64,000 nucleotides of DNA from Chitinophaga sp. SYP-B3965. Its GTDB lineage: Bacteria > Bacteroidota > Bacteroidia > Chitinophagales > Chitinophagaceae. The stretch lies in contig NZ_WJFD01000005.1 of the NCBI RefSeq assembly GCF_009647655.1, positions 248,001 through 312,000 of the forward strand. The letters are read 5' to 3'. The notes below the pieces were generated by a model. That model was given only the letters and a program-made list of their open reading frames with translations, was not told the DNA's origin and did no database searches. The translations under genes and the position numbers were made by a program. Positions 17,175-25,987 of this stretch are shown piece after piece (position 1 is the first letter of the stretch; the number at the start of each line of letters is the position of its first letter).

Positions 17175-18710
17175 ATGCGAATATTACTAACGATTTTATT
17201 ACTGGTTGGAGTTACAAGTTCCGCCTGTAGCAAGAAGAATAGTCCCTCCGGCACACAGGAACCACCTCGTCAGAATTCCTTTTATGTGGCATTAACAGGG
17301 AACGATGCAAATCCCGGTACAACAACTGCCCCTTTACGCAGTATCAATACCGCATTGGGAAAAGCTATTCCCGGAGATACCGTGATCGTAAAAGGGGGCA
17401 CTTATTATGAGAAAGTTGTGTTCCCTAAATCCGGCCGGCTGGAAAAACTGATCACCCTGAAAGCGTTTGCAGGAGAGAGGGCCATCATCGATGGCACCGG
17501 CCTTTCTATCACAGGGAAAGAAGCACTCGTTACTATCCGCAATGCCAGTTATGTTGTTTTTGAAGGGTTTGAAGTGTGCAATTACAAAAGCAGCACACCC
17601 TGGGTTAATATCAACGGCATCGTGGCAGATCAGGGATCCAGCAATATTATCATACGGAAGAACAAGGTCTATAATATTGAACACAACGTTAATCCGGAAG
17701 ATGGCAGAAGCGGCCATGCTATTGAGATCATCGGTAACACCGCCACACCCATGAAAAACATTCTCGTGGAAGAGAATGAGATCCATGATTGCAACACCGG
17801 TTATAGCGAAAACCTCACTATCAATGGTTATGTAGATGGCTTTGTGATCCGGAAAAATACCATTTACAATGCAGAGAACATCGGAATCGATGCAGCTGGC
17901 GGATATGCAGCAAACACAGTGCCTGCCTACAATTACGCCCGCAATGGCCTCATCACCGAAAATCACCTGTACAATATCAATATGAGGACCGGTCCCATTG
18001 GTGGTATTCACAGTTACGGCGCAATCGGCATTTATATAGATGGCGCACGCAGCATTATTGTGGAAAGGAACAGGGTACATGATACAGACCGCGGCATCGG
18101 TATCGTTAGTGAGAATGATGCATTCCCTACCAGCGATTGTATTGTACGAAACAATCTGGTGTATAATAATTTCAGGGTGGGCATATACCTGGGTGGTTAT
18201 TTGGGTTATACAGGTGGCGGTACCCGGAATTGTTATGTAGTGAACAACACACTGTATAAGAACAACAGGGTACTGGGGGCTTATGATGAAATTGAAGGAG
18301 AAATAAGACTGACGGAAAACTGCTTTGATAATGTGATCCGCAATAACCTGGTATATGGTGGCCCCGCTGATCTGTTCGTACATAAATACACCAACACCGG
18401 TAGCGGCAATATCATAGATAACAACTTATACTTTACCGCCAGCACACCCGGCTGGATCTGGAATACAACTAACGGCACACCCTATACGGATTTTGCCGCA
18501 TGGAAAGCAGCAACAGGTATTGACGCCAACTCAATAACTGGTTCCGACCCGCTGATCACTGATCTCACCCTACCTGATCTGCGGATACTGGCTGCATCTC
18601 CTGCTAAGAATACAGGATTTGTTATTGCTGCAGAAAAGCATGGTACACTGGATATTGAAGGTAATCCACGTATCGTAAATGGGAAGATCAGTATCGGAGC
18701 ATACCAATAA
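17175..18710 (+). CDS. Right-handed beta-helix lipoprotein, possible polysaccharide lyase or carbohydrate-binding protein
   Basis: The 511-residue protein has lipobox SSAC (Cys18) and the N-terminal FYVALTGNDANPGTTTAPL / GDTVIVKGGTY pattern of secreted parallel beta-helix proteins. Many repeated turns follow (for example IIRKNKVYNIEHN, IVERNRVHDTDRG). The same fold occurs in polysaccharide lyases (PL6-like and relatives), epimerases and some glycoside hydrolases, but no diagnostic catalytic residues can be assigned. Position as the last gene of the first sus-type operon, 4 nt after the IPT/NHL gene and before a strong terminator, suggests it acts on or binds the locus substrate. Confidence 0.85.
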   Translation: MRILLTILLLVGVTSSACSKKNSPSGTQEPPRQNSFYVALTGNDANPGTTTAPLRSINTALGKAIPGDTVIVKGGTYYEKVVFPKSGRLEKLITLKAFAGERAIIDGTGLSITGKEALVTIRNASYVVFEGFEVCNYKSSTPWVNINGIVADQGSSNIIIRKNKVYNIEHNVNPEDGRSGHAIEIIGNTATPMKNILVEENEIHDCNTGYSENLTINGYVDGFVIRKNTIYNAENIGIDAAGGYAANTVPAYNYARNGLITENHLYNINMRTGPIGGIHSYGAIGIYIDGARSIIVERNRVHDTDRGIGIVSENDAFPTSDCIVRNNLVYNNFRVGIYLGGYLGYTGGGTRNCYVVNNTLYKNNRVLGAYDEIEGEIRLTENCFDNVIRNNLVYGGPADLFVHKYTNTGSGNIIDNNLYFTASTPGWIWNTTNGTPYTDFAAWKAATGIDANSITGSDPLITDLTLPDLRILAASPAKNTGFVIAAEKHGTLDIEGNPRIVNGKISIGAYQ

Positions 18711-18716
18711 AAGCGA

Positions 18717-18749
18717 AGAGGGCAACCGGAATGGTTGCCCTCTTTCTTA
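18717..18749 (+). terminator. Terminator closing the first sus-type operon
   Basis: Perfect 11-bp stem (AGAGGGCAACC / GGTTGCCCTCT) with loop GGAAT and a T-rich tail (TCTTTCTT). It starts 6 nt after the stop codon. The stem could also serve the convergent SUFU gene. Confidence 0.9.
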
Positions 18750-18768
18750 TAATGTTACTCTTTATTGT

Positions 18769-19866
18769 TTACCGTTTCTTTACCACATGGGTGATCCCGC
18801 TCTGGATCATTTTCTCCAGCAGATCATACCCGCCATTTGCTTTGCTGTGTGCAAATTCGCGTTCTGCTTTTGTAATAGGGCTGGCCCAATATAAATTCAC
18901 TTTATCCCCTTCCATTTGCGGCAGGTTAATAGCAGGCCCATTGTATAAAGCAGAAGAAAGAATGAAGCTTTCAAAGGAAGCAGGCACCGCCTGGGAGCTG
19001 ATCGTATGCCCTTCGCCTAACCAGCTGAGGTGCCGCCATGGATTATCCGCAATACCGGAAAGCCCTTGTGCCATGGTCATGATCTCACTTTCTGTAAAAT
19101 CTTTTTTATCCACCGCTATTCCCAGCTCCATTCTCCTGAACCCCGGTGCCTGGTCATTATATAATAACTCTACCCAGGGCATCGGGCGGATACTTACCCC
19201 CAGCGATATAAAATAAACGAGGTCGTCTTTTTCAAACCTGGCCAATGCCATGGGTGGCCATTTCTGTTCGTCTATAGCATAGTACTGCAGCATCTTTCCA
19301 AATTGTTCCTCGTAAGCGTTGAGGAATTCCTGCTGGATCGGTATCCAGGGATTGTTCTCCTCATCCCCCCACTTCTCCCAGAAAGCAGCACTGCGAGCTA
19401 TCCGTTGATGTAATACATTGGATTCCGGTTTTCCAAAAGGGAATAAAATGCTTTCTGCCTCGGAACCAATACAGTCCGCCGCATAACCCACCGGCCGGTC
19501 TGAGGATAAACTCCAGCCGGGAATGATACCCAGTGGCTGGCCTTCATAGAAAACAGCTGCTCCGTCATCTTCTTCAGACCACATAATGGCCAGTGATTCC
19601 TTCTCAAGCGGTGCCTTTCCTTCCGGATGATTACAAAAACGGGCTTCCAGCAAAGGTGCCATACCATTCTTCATGCCCTCCACATCTTTGTCAGCAGGGG
19701 CAGGTAATAAATTGCGAAGCCAGCATGGACGCATATTGTAACGGCCACCTAATACGTCAGAAGGATACAGATAAAAATAAGCGGTTCGGTCATCTTGCTC
19801 AACCACGGCTGTGATGGTGCCGCGGTTATTGGGTTGTTCTAATAAAACTACAGGTGCATTCGACAT
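18769..19866 (-). CDS. Suppressor-of-fused (SUFU) domain protein
   Basis: The C-terminal half of this 365-residue protein (about 185-360) matches the bacterial SUFU family: PMPWVELLYND, ELGIAVDKKDF, LGEGHTI, LYWASPITKAEREFA and the closing GGYDLLEKMIQSGI. The N-terminal half has no domain I can name. There is no signal peptide, so it is cytoplasmic. In bacteria SUFU domains are common as immunity proteins of polymorphic toxin systems, but no toxin gene is visible next door, so that role is not supported here. It converges with the first sus-type operon. Confidence 0.8.
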   Translation of the reverse strand: MSNAPVVLLEQPNNRGTITAVVEQDDRTAYFYLYPSDVLGGRYNMRPCWLRNLLPAPADKDVEGMKNGMAPLLEARFCNHPEGKAPLEKESLAIMWSEEDDGAAVFYEGQPLGIIPGWSLSSDRPVGYAADCIGSEAESILFPFGKPESNVLHQRIARSAAFWEKWGDEENNPWIPIQQEFLNAYEEQFGKMLQYYAIDEQKWPPMALARFEKDDLVYFISLGVSIRPMPWVELLYNDQAPGFRRMELGIAVDKKDFTESEIMTMAQGLSGIADNPWRHLSWLGEGHTISSQAVPASFESFILSSALYNGPAINLPQMEGDKVNLYWASPITKAEREFAHSKANGGYDLLEKMIQSGITHVVKKR

Positions 19867-20015
19867 AATAGTGGTCTGTTTCTGGCGCCTAAACTACCAA
19901 AAAATCATTTATATGTTCAATAATTTAGCGTTAAGCAAAGGAATATACCCATTGCCGGGTAGCTAAGCATTCACCATTATTTTTTTATATTTTGTGTCTA
20001 AATAATTAGCAATAC

Positions 20016-20795
20016 ATGAAAAATTCCACCTTATCTTTTCTGCTGTTCATTTTTTGCAGCTTGTCAGTATTTGCCGGAGAAAAGCCACCAGCACAGGAGT
20101 ATTATCAGATCAGGGTCTATCACCTGAAAACAGATGCCCAGGTGGAAATGGTGGAAAACTACCTGAACAAAGCTTATTTACCTGCCCTGCACCGTGCAGG
20201 TATTAAACAGGTAGGGGTATTTAAGCCCATTGCACAGGATACGGCAGATCTGCGTATTTATGTGCTGGTTCCCTTCAAAACGCTCACCCAGTTTGAAAAC
20301 CTGCCTGCCTTACTGGCAAAAGATGCAACTCATGCCAGTGCCGGAAAGGATTACCTGGATGCTCCCCACGACAATAAACCATATGCACGCATCGAAAATA
20401 TCTTGCTGCTAGCCTTCAAGGGTATGCCGGTACTTACAGCATCCACTGTAACCAGCCCCAAAAGTGAGCGGGTATATGAATTACGCAGTTATGAAAGCCC
20501 TACTGAAAAGTATGCGGTGAATAAAATAAAGATGTTCAATGACGGCGATGAATTTGGCATCTTCCGTAAGCTCAATTTCAATACCGTGTTTTGCGGAGAA
20601 GTACTGGCCGGCAGTAAAATGCCCAACCTGATGTACATGACCACCTTTAAAGACAAGGCAGACAGGGATGCCCATTGGAAAGCATTTTCAGCGGATCCGG
20701 ACTGGAAAAAACTGTCCGCCGTTGAATCCTACAAGAACAATGTATCTAAGAATGAGCAGTTGTTTATCCGCCCAACGGAGTATTCTGATCTCTAA
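20016..20795 (+). CDS. Secreted NIPSNAP-family protein
   Basis: The 259-residue protein has a signal peptide (residues 1-20, ending SVFAG). It contains two ferredoxin-like alpha+beta units: YYQIRVYHLKTDAQVEMV near 28-45 and VYELRSYESPTEKYAVNK near 150, the second being the NIPSNAP domain (PF07978). These dimeric-barrel folds occur in exported proteins of unclear function. It is monocistronic, ending at a strong terminator. Confidence 0.85.
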   Translation: MKNSTLSFLLFIFCSLSVFAGEKPPAQEYYQIRVYHLKTDAQVEMVENYLNKAYLPALHRAGIKQVGVFKPIAQDTADLRIYVLVPFKTLTQFENLPALLAKDATHASAGKDYLDAPHDNKPYARIENILLLAFKGMPVLTASTVTSPKSERVYELRSYESPTEKYAVNKIKMFNDGDEFGIFRKLNFNTVFCGEVLAGSKMPNLMYMTTFKDKADRDAHWKAFSADPDWKKLSAVESYKNNVSKNEQLFIRPTEYSDL

Positions 20796-20833
20796 TGCTT
20801 ATTTTGCCGGCAATGCCACCCTCTTGCCAAGTG

Positions 20834-20863
20834 AAAAGACTGTTCAAAAAGACAGTCTTTTTT
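20834..20863 (+). terminator. Terminator after the NIPSNAP gene
   Basis: Perfect 10-bp stem (AAAAGACTGT / ACAGTCTTTT) with an 8-nt loop running into T residues, 39 nt after the stop codon. Confidence 0.85.
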
Positions 20864-20880
20864 CATTAATATAGTATTAT

Positions 20881-20912
20881 TTTGGGATAAAATACGCATA
20901 GTATTATCTTGG
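20881..20912 (+). promoter_or_regulatory. Candidate promoter of the second ECF sigma gene
   Basis: TTTG at 20881-20884, a 20-nt spacer and TATCTTGG at 20905-20912, one mismatch to TAnnTTTG. It lies about 95 nt before the sigma start, leaving a moderate leader. Confidence 0.5.
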
Positions 20913-21006
20913 TAAATAGATAGCTTTACGATCATAATACAGTGAACAATAATAGACAGGTGCCACGTTTCAGATACGCTCATTACCCTAATAAACCAGA
21001 ATCCAC

Positions 21007-21549
21007 ATGATGCAGCAGGACCCTCATGGTGAAGACATGGACCCCCTGGATACCGCACAGATATTTCATAAATATTATGTAGCGCTGGTAGGTTATGCCT
21101 GTAAGTTTGTAGACCTGCAAACTGCAGAAGACCTTGTGCAGGACGTATTTATTCAAACCCATAATAAGATACCCCTTAATGCCCGCAGTTACCTGTTCCG
21201 CAGTGTGCATAATAAATGCCAGGACTATTTTAAACACCTGGAAGTACACCGGAAATATGTGAATGAAGCTAAGATCCTCCAGGATGAATTGATCTACTTT
21301 CACCCTGATACCGGGAATAAAAGTATGCTGGAAGAAGAAAGTACGAATGTCTGGAATGCTATAGAGCAATTACCCCCCAAATGCCGTGAAATTGTTAAAC
21401 TCCGTTACCAGCAAGGGCTTAAGACCGTTGAAATCTCCGATGCCATGGGAATCTCTTCCCGGACCGTGGAAACACAGTTATACAAAGGTATCAGACAACT
21501 CCGCAGCATGATCAAAAAGCTCAATTACCTGCTTAGTATCCTGTTTTAA
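21007..21549 (+). CDS. ECF-type RNA polymerase sigma factor
   Basis: This 180-residue sigma factor has region 2 at about 20-90 (YYVALVGYACKFVDLQTAEDLVQDVFIQ, read in parts; YLFRSVHNKCQDYFKH) and region 4 at about 115-170 (LPPKCREIVKLRYQQG, TVEISDAMGISSRTVETQLYKG). An ATG at the second codon is an equally good start. It heads the second sus-type set and should control the downstream SusC/SusD genes under FecR control. Confidence 0.92.
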   Translation: MMQQDPHGEDMDPLDTAQIFHKYYVALVGYACKFVDLQTAEDLVQDVFIQTHNKIPLNARSYLFRSVHNKCQDYFKHLEVHRKYVNEAKILQDELIYFHPDTGNKSMLEEESTNVWNAIEQLPPKCREIVKLRYQQGLKTVEISDAMGISSRTVETQLYKGIRQLRSMIKKLNYLLSILF

Positions 21550-21604
21550 ACTTTTTTTAGATTCCTGTACGTAGAAAACAATCATTGATCGTCTATATAT
21601 TGAA

Positions 21605-22540
21605 ATGATGCAAGAAATAGATTATAACCTGCTGGTAAACGTAATAGATGGCAACGCCACCGGGGAAGAAGTAACGTTAGTTGAAAATTGGTTACTGGCC
21701 TCTGAAGAGAACAGGGACCTCTATTTCAAGGTCAAGGATATCCTTGATCAGCAAAAGGCAAATACATTGGAGGTTGATACTGCGGCAGCATGGGAAGATG
21801 TATCACGCCAGCTGAAAGAGCGCACGAAAGTAAAACGGATGAAATGGCTGAAGTATGCTGCCATGGTAGCTGTATTGGTACTCGCTGGTGGTCTTGCTGT
21901 ATATTTTAGCATCGGACGGCCTTCCGCCCCCGAAATGCAGCTGGCACAAACAACCACACTGCAATCAACGGTTTTGCCGGATGGTACCACAGTATGGCTG
22001 AAAGCCGGCGGTACCTTATCTTATCGTCCCTCATTCGGAAAGAGTGACCGGGAGATCTGGGTTACCGGTACCGCTTTCTTTGATGTGGCAAAAGAAGAAG
22101 CGCCTTTTCTCGTACATGCTTCCAATATGGAAGTCGCAGTACTGGGTACTTCATTCACGGTACATGAAAAAGCCATCATCGTAAACAGCGGTAAAGTTAA
22201 AACAACAACGCAGGGCCAGGAAATGCTGGTGTTACCCAATGAACGTGTGACGATAACAACAACCGGATTGAAGAAGGATAAAGTGAACGCACAACTATAC
22301 GGCGCCTGGAAAGATGGAGATTATCAGTTTGACAATACGACCTTGACCGAGTTAAAAGACATGATCAAAAGTAATTATGGACTTGATGTAACCGTTATAC
22401 ACCCTGCCGTATTTGAGGGAAATGCTATTAGCGGATACATTAAAATATCAGATGAGACCTCCTTAGTAAAGATCTTGACTGCTATGTTAAATGCCAATGT
22501 TACAAGAAAGGGAAATTCATTAACTATTCAACCAAAGTAA
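21605..22540 (+). CDS. FecR-family anti-sigma factor
   Basis: The 311-residue protein has an N-terminal cytoplasmic sigma-binding part (about 1-78), one membrane span (about 82-104, AAMVAVLVLAGGLAVYF) and a periplasmic FecR domain (VLPDGTTVWLKAGGTLSYR, VTGTAFFDVAKEE, VLGTSFTV). A C-terminal STN-like segment (LTELKDMIKSNYGLDV) ends it. It should hold the sigma factor encoded 55 nt upstream and receive the signal from SusC encoded 58 nt downstream. Confidence 0.92.
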   Translation: MMQEIDYNLLVNVIDGNATGEEVTLVENWLLASEENRDLYFKVKDILDQQKANTLEVDTAAAWEDVSRQLKERTKVKRMKWLKYAAMVAVLVLAGGLAVYFSIGRPSAPEMQLAQTTTLQSTVLPDGTTVWLKAGGTLSYRPSFGKSDREIWVTGTAFFDVAKEEAPFLVHASNMEVAVLGTSFTVHEKAIIVNSGKVKTTTQGQEMLVLPNERVTITTTGLKKDKVNAQLYGAWKDGDYQFDNTTLTELKDMIKSNYGLDVTVIHPAVFEGNAISGYIKISDETSLVKILTAMLNANVTRKGNSLTIQPK

Positions 22541-22598
22541 CCGAAAACCGGAATTCATTTCTTTATAGTTCCTCAAACCTAACCAAAATTTAAACGTT

Positions 22599-25500
22599 AT
22601 GAAATTTGGATCTCTAAGGCTATGCCTGAGAGTGGCCGGCCTATGCCTGCTCCTGCAGGTAGTAACAGCCGATTTGCAGGCACAGCAATCATTCGCCAGT
22701 ACAGGACCCGTAGTATTTCAGGATACGCATAGATCAGGGCGAATGATCCCACTTAAAAATGTACTGGAAACAGTTTACCGGAAGTATAAACTGAGGATCG
22801 TTCACAATGAGAAATACACCAAAGATGTGTTATTGCCCGAGCAGGTATTGCAGGAAAATAATGAAAAGATCATCGCCTCTATAGAGGCTGCGCTGAAACC
22901 TTATCACCTGGTAGTGAACAAGATCAGCGACGAGCAATATATTATTGCACCAGAGGTCGAAAAAAAAGTACCGGCAGAGGTGAAAAAGGACTTCGTTAAA
23001 ATGAAAGTATCCGGTACTGTCAGGGATAAGATCGGCGGTATCATTATTGGTGTGAACATCAGGGTTCCAGGTACACAAACCGGTACTACCACAAACGTGG
23101 AGGGCTTTTACAGCATTGAGGTAGAGCCTACGGACACACTGGAGTTTTCATTTATCGGTTATGAATCCCAGCGGATCAGTGTAAGGAACCGCATGGACCT
23201 GAATGTAATATTAGAACCAAAAGAAGGTGGCCTGAATGAAGTGGTAGTAGTAGGTTTTGGTGTACAAAAGAAAGTAAGTCTGGTAGGTGCACAGTCCACC
23301 ATCAAGCCTTCTGAGCTTAAACTGCCTGGCAGGAGTTTAATGAATGCATTGGGTGGCCGGCTGGCTGGTATTGTTTCTGTTCAAAGAAGTGGAGAGCCGG
23401 GATATGATGGTGCGGATATTTATATCCGTGGTATTTCTACTTATGCTTCCAGCCCACAGGGACCATTGGTGATTGTAGATGGTGTGCCGGGACGTAATAT
23501 AAATGATATTGATCCGGAAGACATTGAAACATTCACCATCCTCAAAGATGCTTCCGCCACTGCTGTATATGGTACACGTGGTGCTAACGGTGTAATTATC
23601 GTTAATACAAAAGCAGGCAAGATCGGCAAACCCAGTATCAACTTTGAACTGAATCAGGCCGCCACACGTTTTACACAACTACCGAAATTTGTAGATGCGC
23701 CTAATTTTATGCGTATGTACAATGAAGGTTTGCAAATGCGTGGCCGTACACCACTGTATACAGAAGAAACGATCAAAAAACATGAAACAGGAGAAGATCC
23801 GGATCTTTATCCTAATGTGGATTGGTTCGATATCGTATTCAATAAATGGGCGCTTAACAGGAAAGCCCTGTTGAATGTAAGAGGCGGATCTGAATTTGCT
23901 ACATACTATATCAGCGCGGGTTATTATTCAGAAACAGGCATGCTGAAACGCGATAAGATACAGTCCTATAATTCTTCCATCAAACTGGATCGTTTTAATT
24001 TCACCACAAATGTAGACGTCAATGTAACTAAAACTACTAAGATCGAATTGGGTGTAAACGGATATATCATCAATAGTAATTACCCCGGTATCGCTACAAA
24101 TGGACTTTTTAACCTGGCAGCACAGGTGCCGCCACATATGATCCCTCCGAGATATTCAAATGGCTTATGGCCGGAAATTGACAATGGTGGTTTCCCCAGC
24201 CCCTTACGTGATCTTACTCAGAGCGGTTACGCAACGGAATACCGTAACTCCGTCCGCTCCAATATCCGTTTAAAACAGAACCTGGATTTTTTGGTGAAAG
24301 GATTAAACTTCACCACTATGTTCGCGTTCGACAGCTATAGCTGGAATAACCTGAACCGGAAAAGGGGTGTTCAAACCTATTTCGCTGAAGGAAGAAATCC
24401 TGATTCAAGCCTCATAACACGGATCGTAGAACCAGGTTCCAATGTACTGGGATACGAAGGCTCAAGAGGAGGTAACAGAAGTTTCTATACAGAAACAGCG
24501 CTTAATTATTCCAATACTTTTGGTAAACATGAAGTCTCTGCATTGGCATTATTCAATCAGTCTGATTATATCAATGGAGATGCTACAGACCTGGTTGCAT
24601 CTATTCCTTTCCGGATCAGGGGCTTTAGCGGCAGGGCCACTTATGGTTATGGTAACCGGTATTTTGTGGAAGGGAACTTTGGCTATAATGGTGCGGAGAA
24701 CTTTACGCCCAAAAGGCGTTACGGTTTCTTCCCATCCTTCGGCGTAGGCTGGGTAGTATCCAATGAGGCATTTTTTGATCCTTATAAAAATGCGATCTCT
24801 TACCTGAAATTCCGTTACACTTACGGATTAACAGGTAATAGCAATACCGGCAACCGCTTCCTGTTCCTGACAAGGATCAATACTGCCGGTGGATTTACCT
24901 TCGGAAATCCCGGCAGCCAGGTATCTTATAATGGATATGAAGAAGGTTTGGCCGGTTCTGAAGTAAGCTGGGAAACAGGTAAACGCCAGAACCTTGGTAT
25001 TGAAATAAAAGTATTGAAAGACAGGTTGTCGTTGATCGTAGACCTCTTTAAAGAACATCGTACCGGTATCCTCCTCCGCCAGCTGGATGTTCCATATTCT
25101 TCTGGTTATACTGCAGCTAACCTGCCCTATGGTAATGTAGGTATTGCTGCTAATAAAGGAATAGATATTACACTGGAATACAACCATGAATTCAATAAGG
25201 ATTACCGCATCGGCTTCCGTGGTAACTTCAACTATAATAAAAACCTGGCCATAGCAGACGGATTACCACCATGGCAGTATCCATGGCTGAACCGTACCGG
25301 GCATACCATCAGTCAACGTTTCGGTTATGTAGCATTGGGTCTGTTCGCTGATTCTGCAGAGATCCTTCGCTCTCCAACACAAGCAGGTGATGTTCGCCCC
25401 GGTGATATTAAATATGAAGACCTTAACGGAGATGGCCTGATCAACAGCTTTGATACAAAAGCTATCGGTTATGGAGACGTGCCCCGTATTTTATATGGCC

Positions 25501-25976
25501 TCAACCTGAGCGCCGGCATTAAACGTTTTGATCTCTTCATGTTCTGGCAGGGAGCAGCCATGGTAGATTTTATGTATTCCGCAGGGCATGGTACCAATCC
25601 ATTCTACGAAGGTCCCACCATTGGTAATCTATATACACAGGCCCTGGACAGATGGACGCCGGATAATCCAAACCCTCGTCCATTCTATCCGCGTATGTCC
25701 ACCCGCCAGGATAATACCACCAATTATTATGAAAGTACCTGGTGGGTAAAAAGAGCAGATTATATCCGGCTCAAGGAAGTGATGATCGGATACAACTTTG
25801 GCGTGAGAAGCTTGCAACGGTTTGGAGTGAAGAACTTAAGGGTATATTTGCAGGCCACTAACGTGCTTACTTTTTCTCCCTGGAAAATATGGGACCCTGA
25901 ATTAACAGAAGGCAGAGGTTATCGCTACCCGCAGCTCTCTGCCTACAATTTTGGAATTCGTTTCAACTTCCTTTAA
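22599..25976 (+). CDS. SusC/RagA-type TonB-dependent outer-membrane transporter
   Basis: The 1125-residue transporter has a signal peptide (about 1-29, ending ADLQAQ), an STN signalling domain (about 50-110), a carboxypeptidase-regulatory-like domain (about 130-205), the TonB plug (EVVVVGFGVQKK, LGGRLAGIVSVQR, IRGISTY, VDGVPGRNINDIDPEDIE) and a barrel ending in FNFL. It would import an oligosaccharide with the SusD partner 11 nt downstream. The STN domain and the upstream FecR/sigma genes mark it as signal-transducing. Confidence 0.95.
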   Translation: MKFGSLRLCLRVAGLCLLLQVVTADLQAQQSFASTGPVVFQDTHRSGRMIPLKNVLETVYRKYKLRIVHNEKYTKDVLLPEQVLQENNEKIIASIEAALKPYHLVVNKISDEQYIIAPEVEKKVPAEVKKDFVKMKVSGTVRDKIGGIIIGVNIRVPGTQTGTTTNVEGFYSIEVEPTDTLEFSFIGYESQRISVRNRMDLNVILEPKEGGLNEVVVVGFGVQKKVSLVGAQSTIKPSELKLPGRSLMNALGGRLAGIVSVQRSGEPGYDGADIYIRGISTYASSPQGPLVIVDGVPGRNINDIDPEDIETFTILKDASATAVYGTRGANGVIIVNTKAGKIGKPSINFELNQAATRFTQLPKFVDAPNFMRMYNEGLQMRGRTPLYTEETIKKHETGEDPDLYPNVDWFDIVFNKWALNRKALLNVRGGSEFATYYISAGYYSETGMLKRDKIQSYNSSIKLDRFNFTTNVDVNVTKTTKIELGVNGYIINSNYPGIATNGLFNLAAQVPPHMIPPRYSNGLWPEIDNGGFPSPLRDLTQSGYATEYRNSVRSNIRLKQNLDFLVKGLNFTTMFAFDSYSWNNLNRKRGVQTYFAEGRNPDSSLITRIVEPGSNVLGYEGSRGGNRSFYTETALNYSNTFGKHEVSALALFNQSDYINGDATDLVASIPFRIRGFSGRATYGYGNRYFVEGNFGYNGAENFTPKRRYGFFPSFGVGWVVSNEAFFDPYKNAISYLKFRYTYGLTGNSNTGNRFLFLTRINTAGGFTFGNPGSQVSYNGYEEGLAGSEVSWETGKRQNLGIEIKVLKDRLSLIVDLFKEHRTGILLRQLDVPYSSGYTAANLPYGNVGIAANKGIDITLEYNHEFNKDYRIGFRGNFNYNKNLAIADGLPPWQYPWLNRTGHTISQRFGYVALGLFADSAEILRSPTQAGDVRPGDIKYEDLNGDGLINSFDTKAIGYGDVPRILYGLNLSAGIKRFDLFMFWQGAAMVDFMYSAGHGTNPFYEGPTIGNLYTQALDRWTPDNPNPRPFYPRMSTRQDNTTNYYESTWWVKRADYIRLKEVMIGYNFGVRSLQRFGVKNLRVYLQATNVLTFSPWKIWDPELTEGRGYRYPQLSAYNFGIRFNFL

Positions 25977-25987
25977 AACCGCGTACA

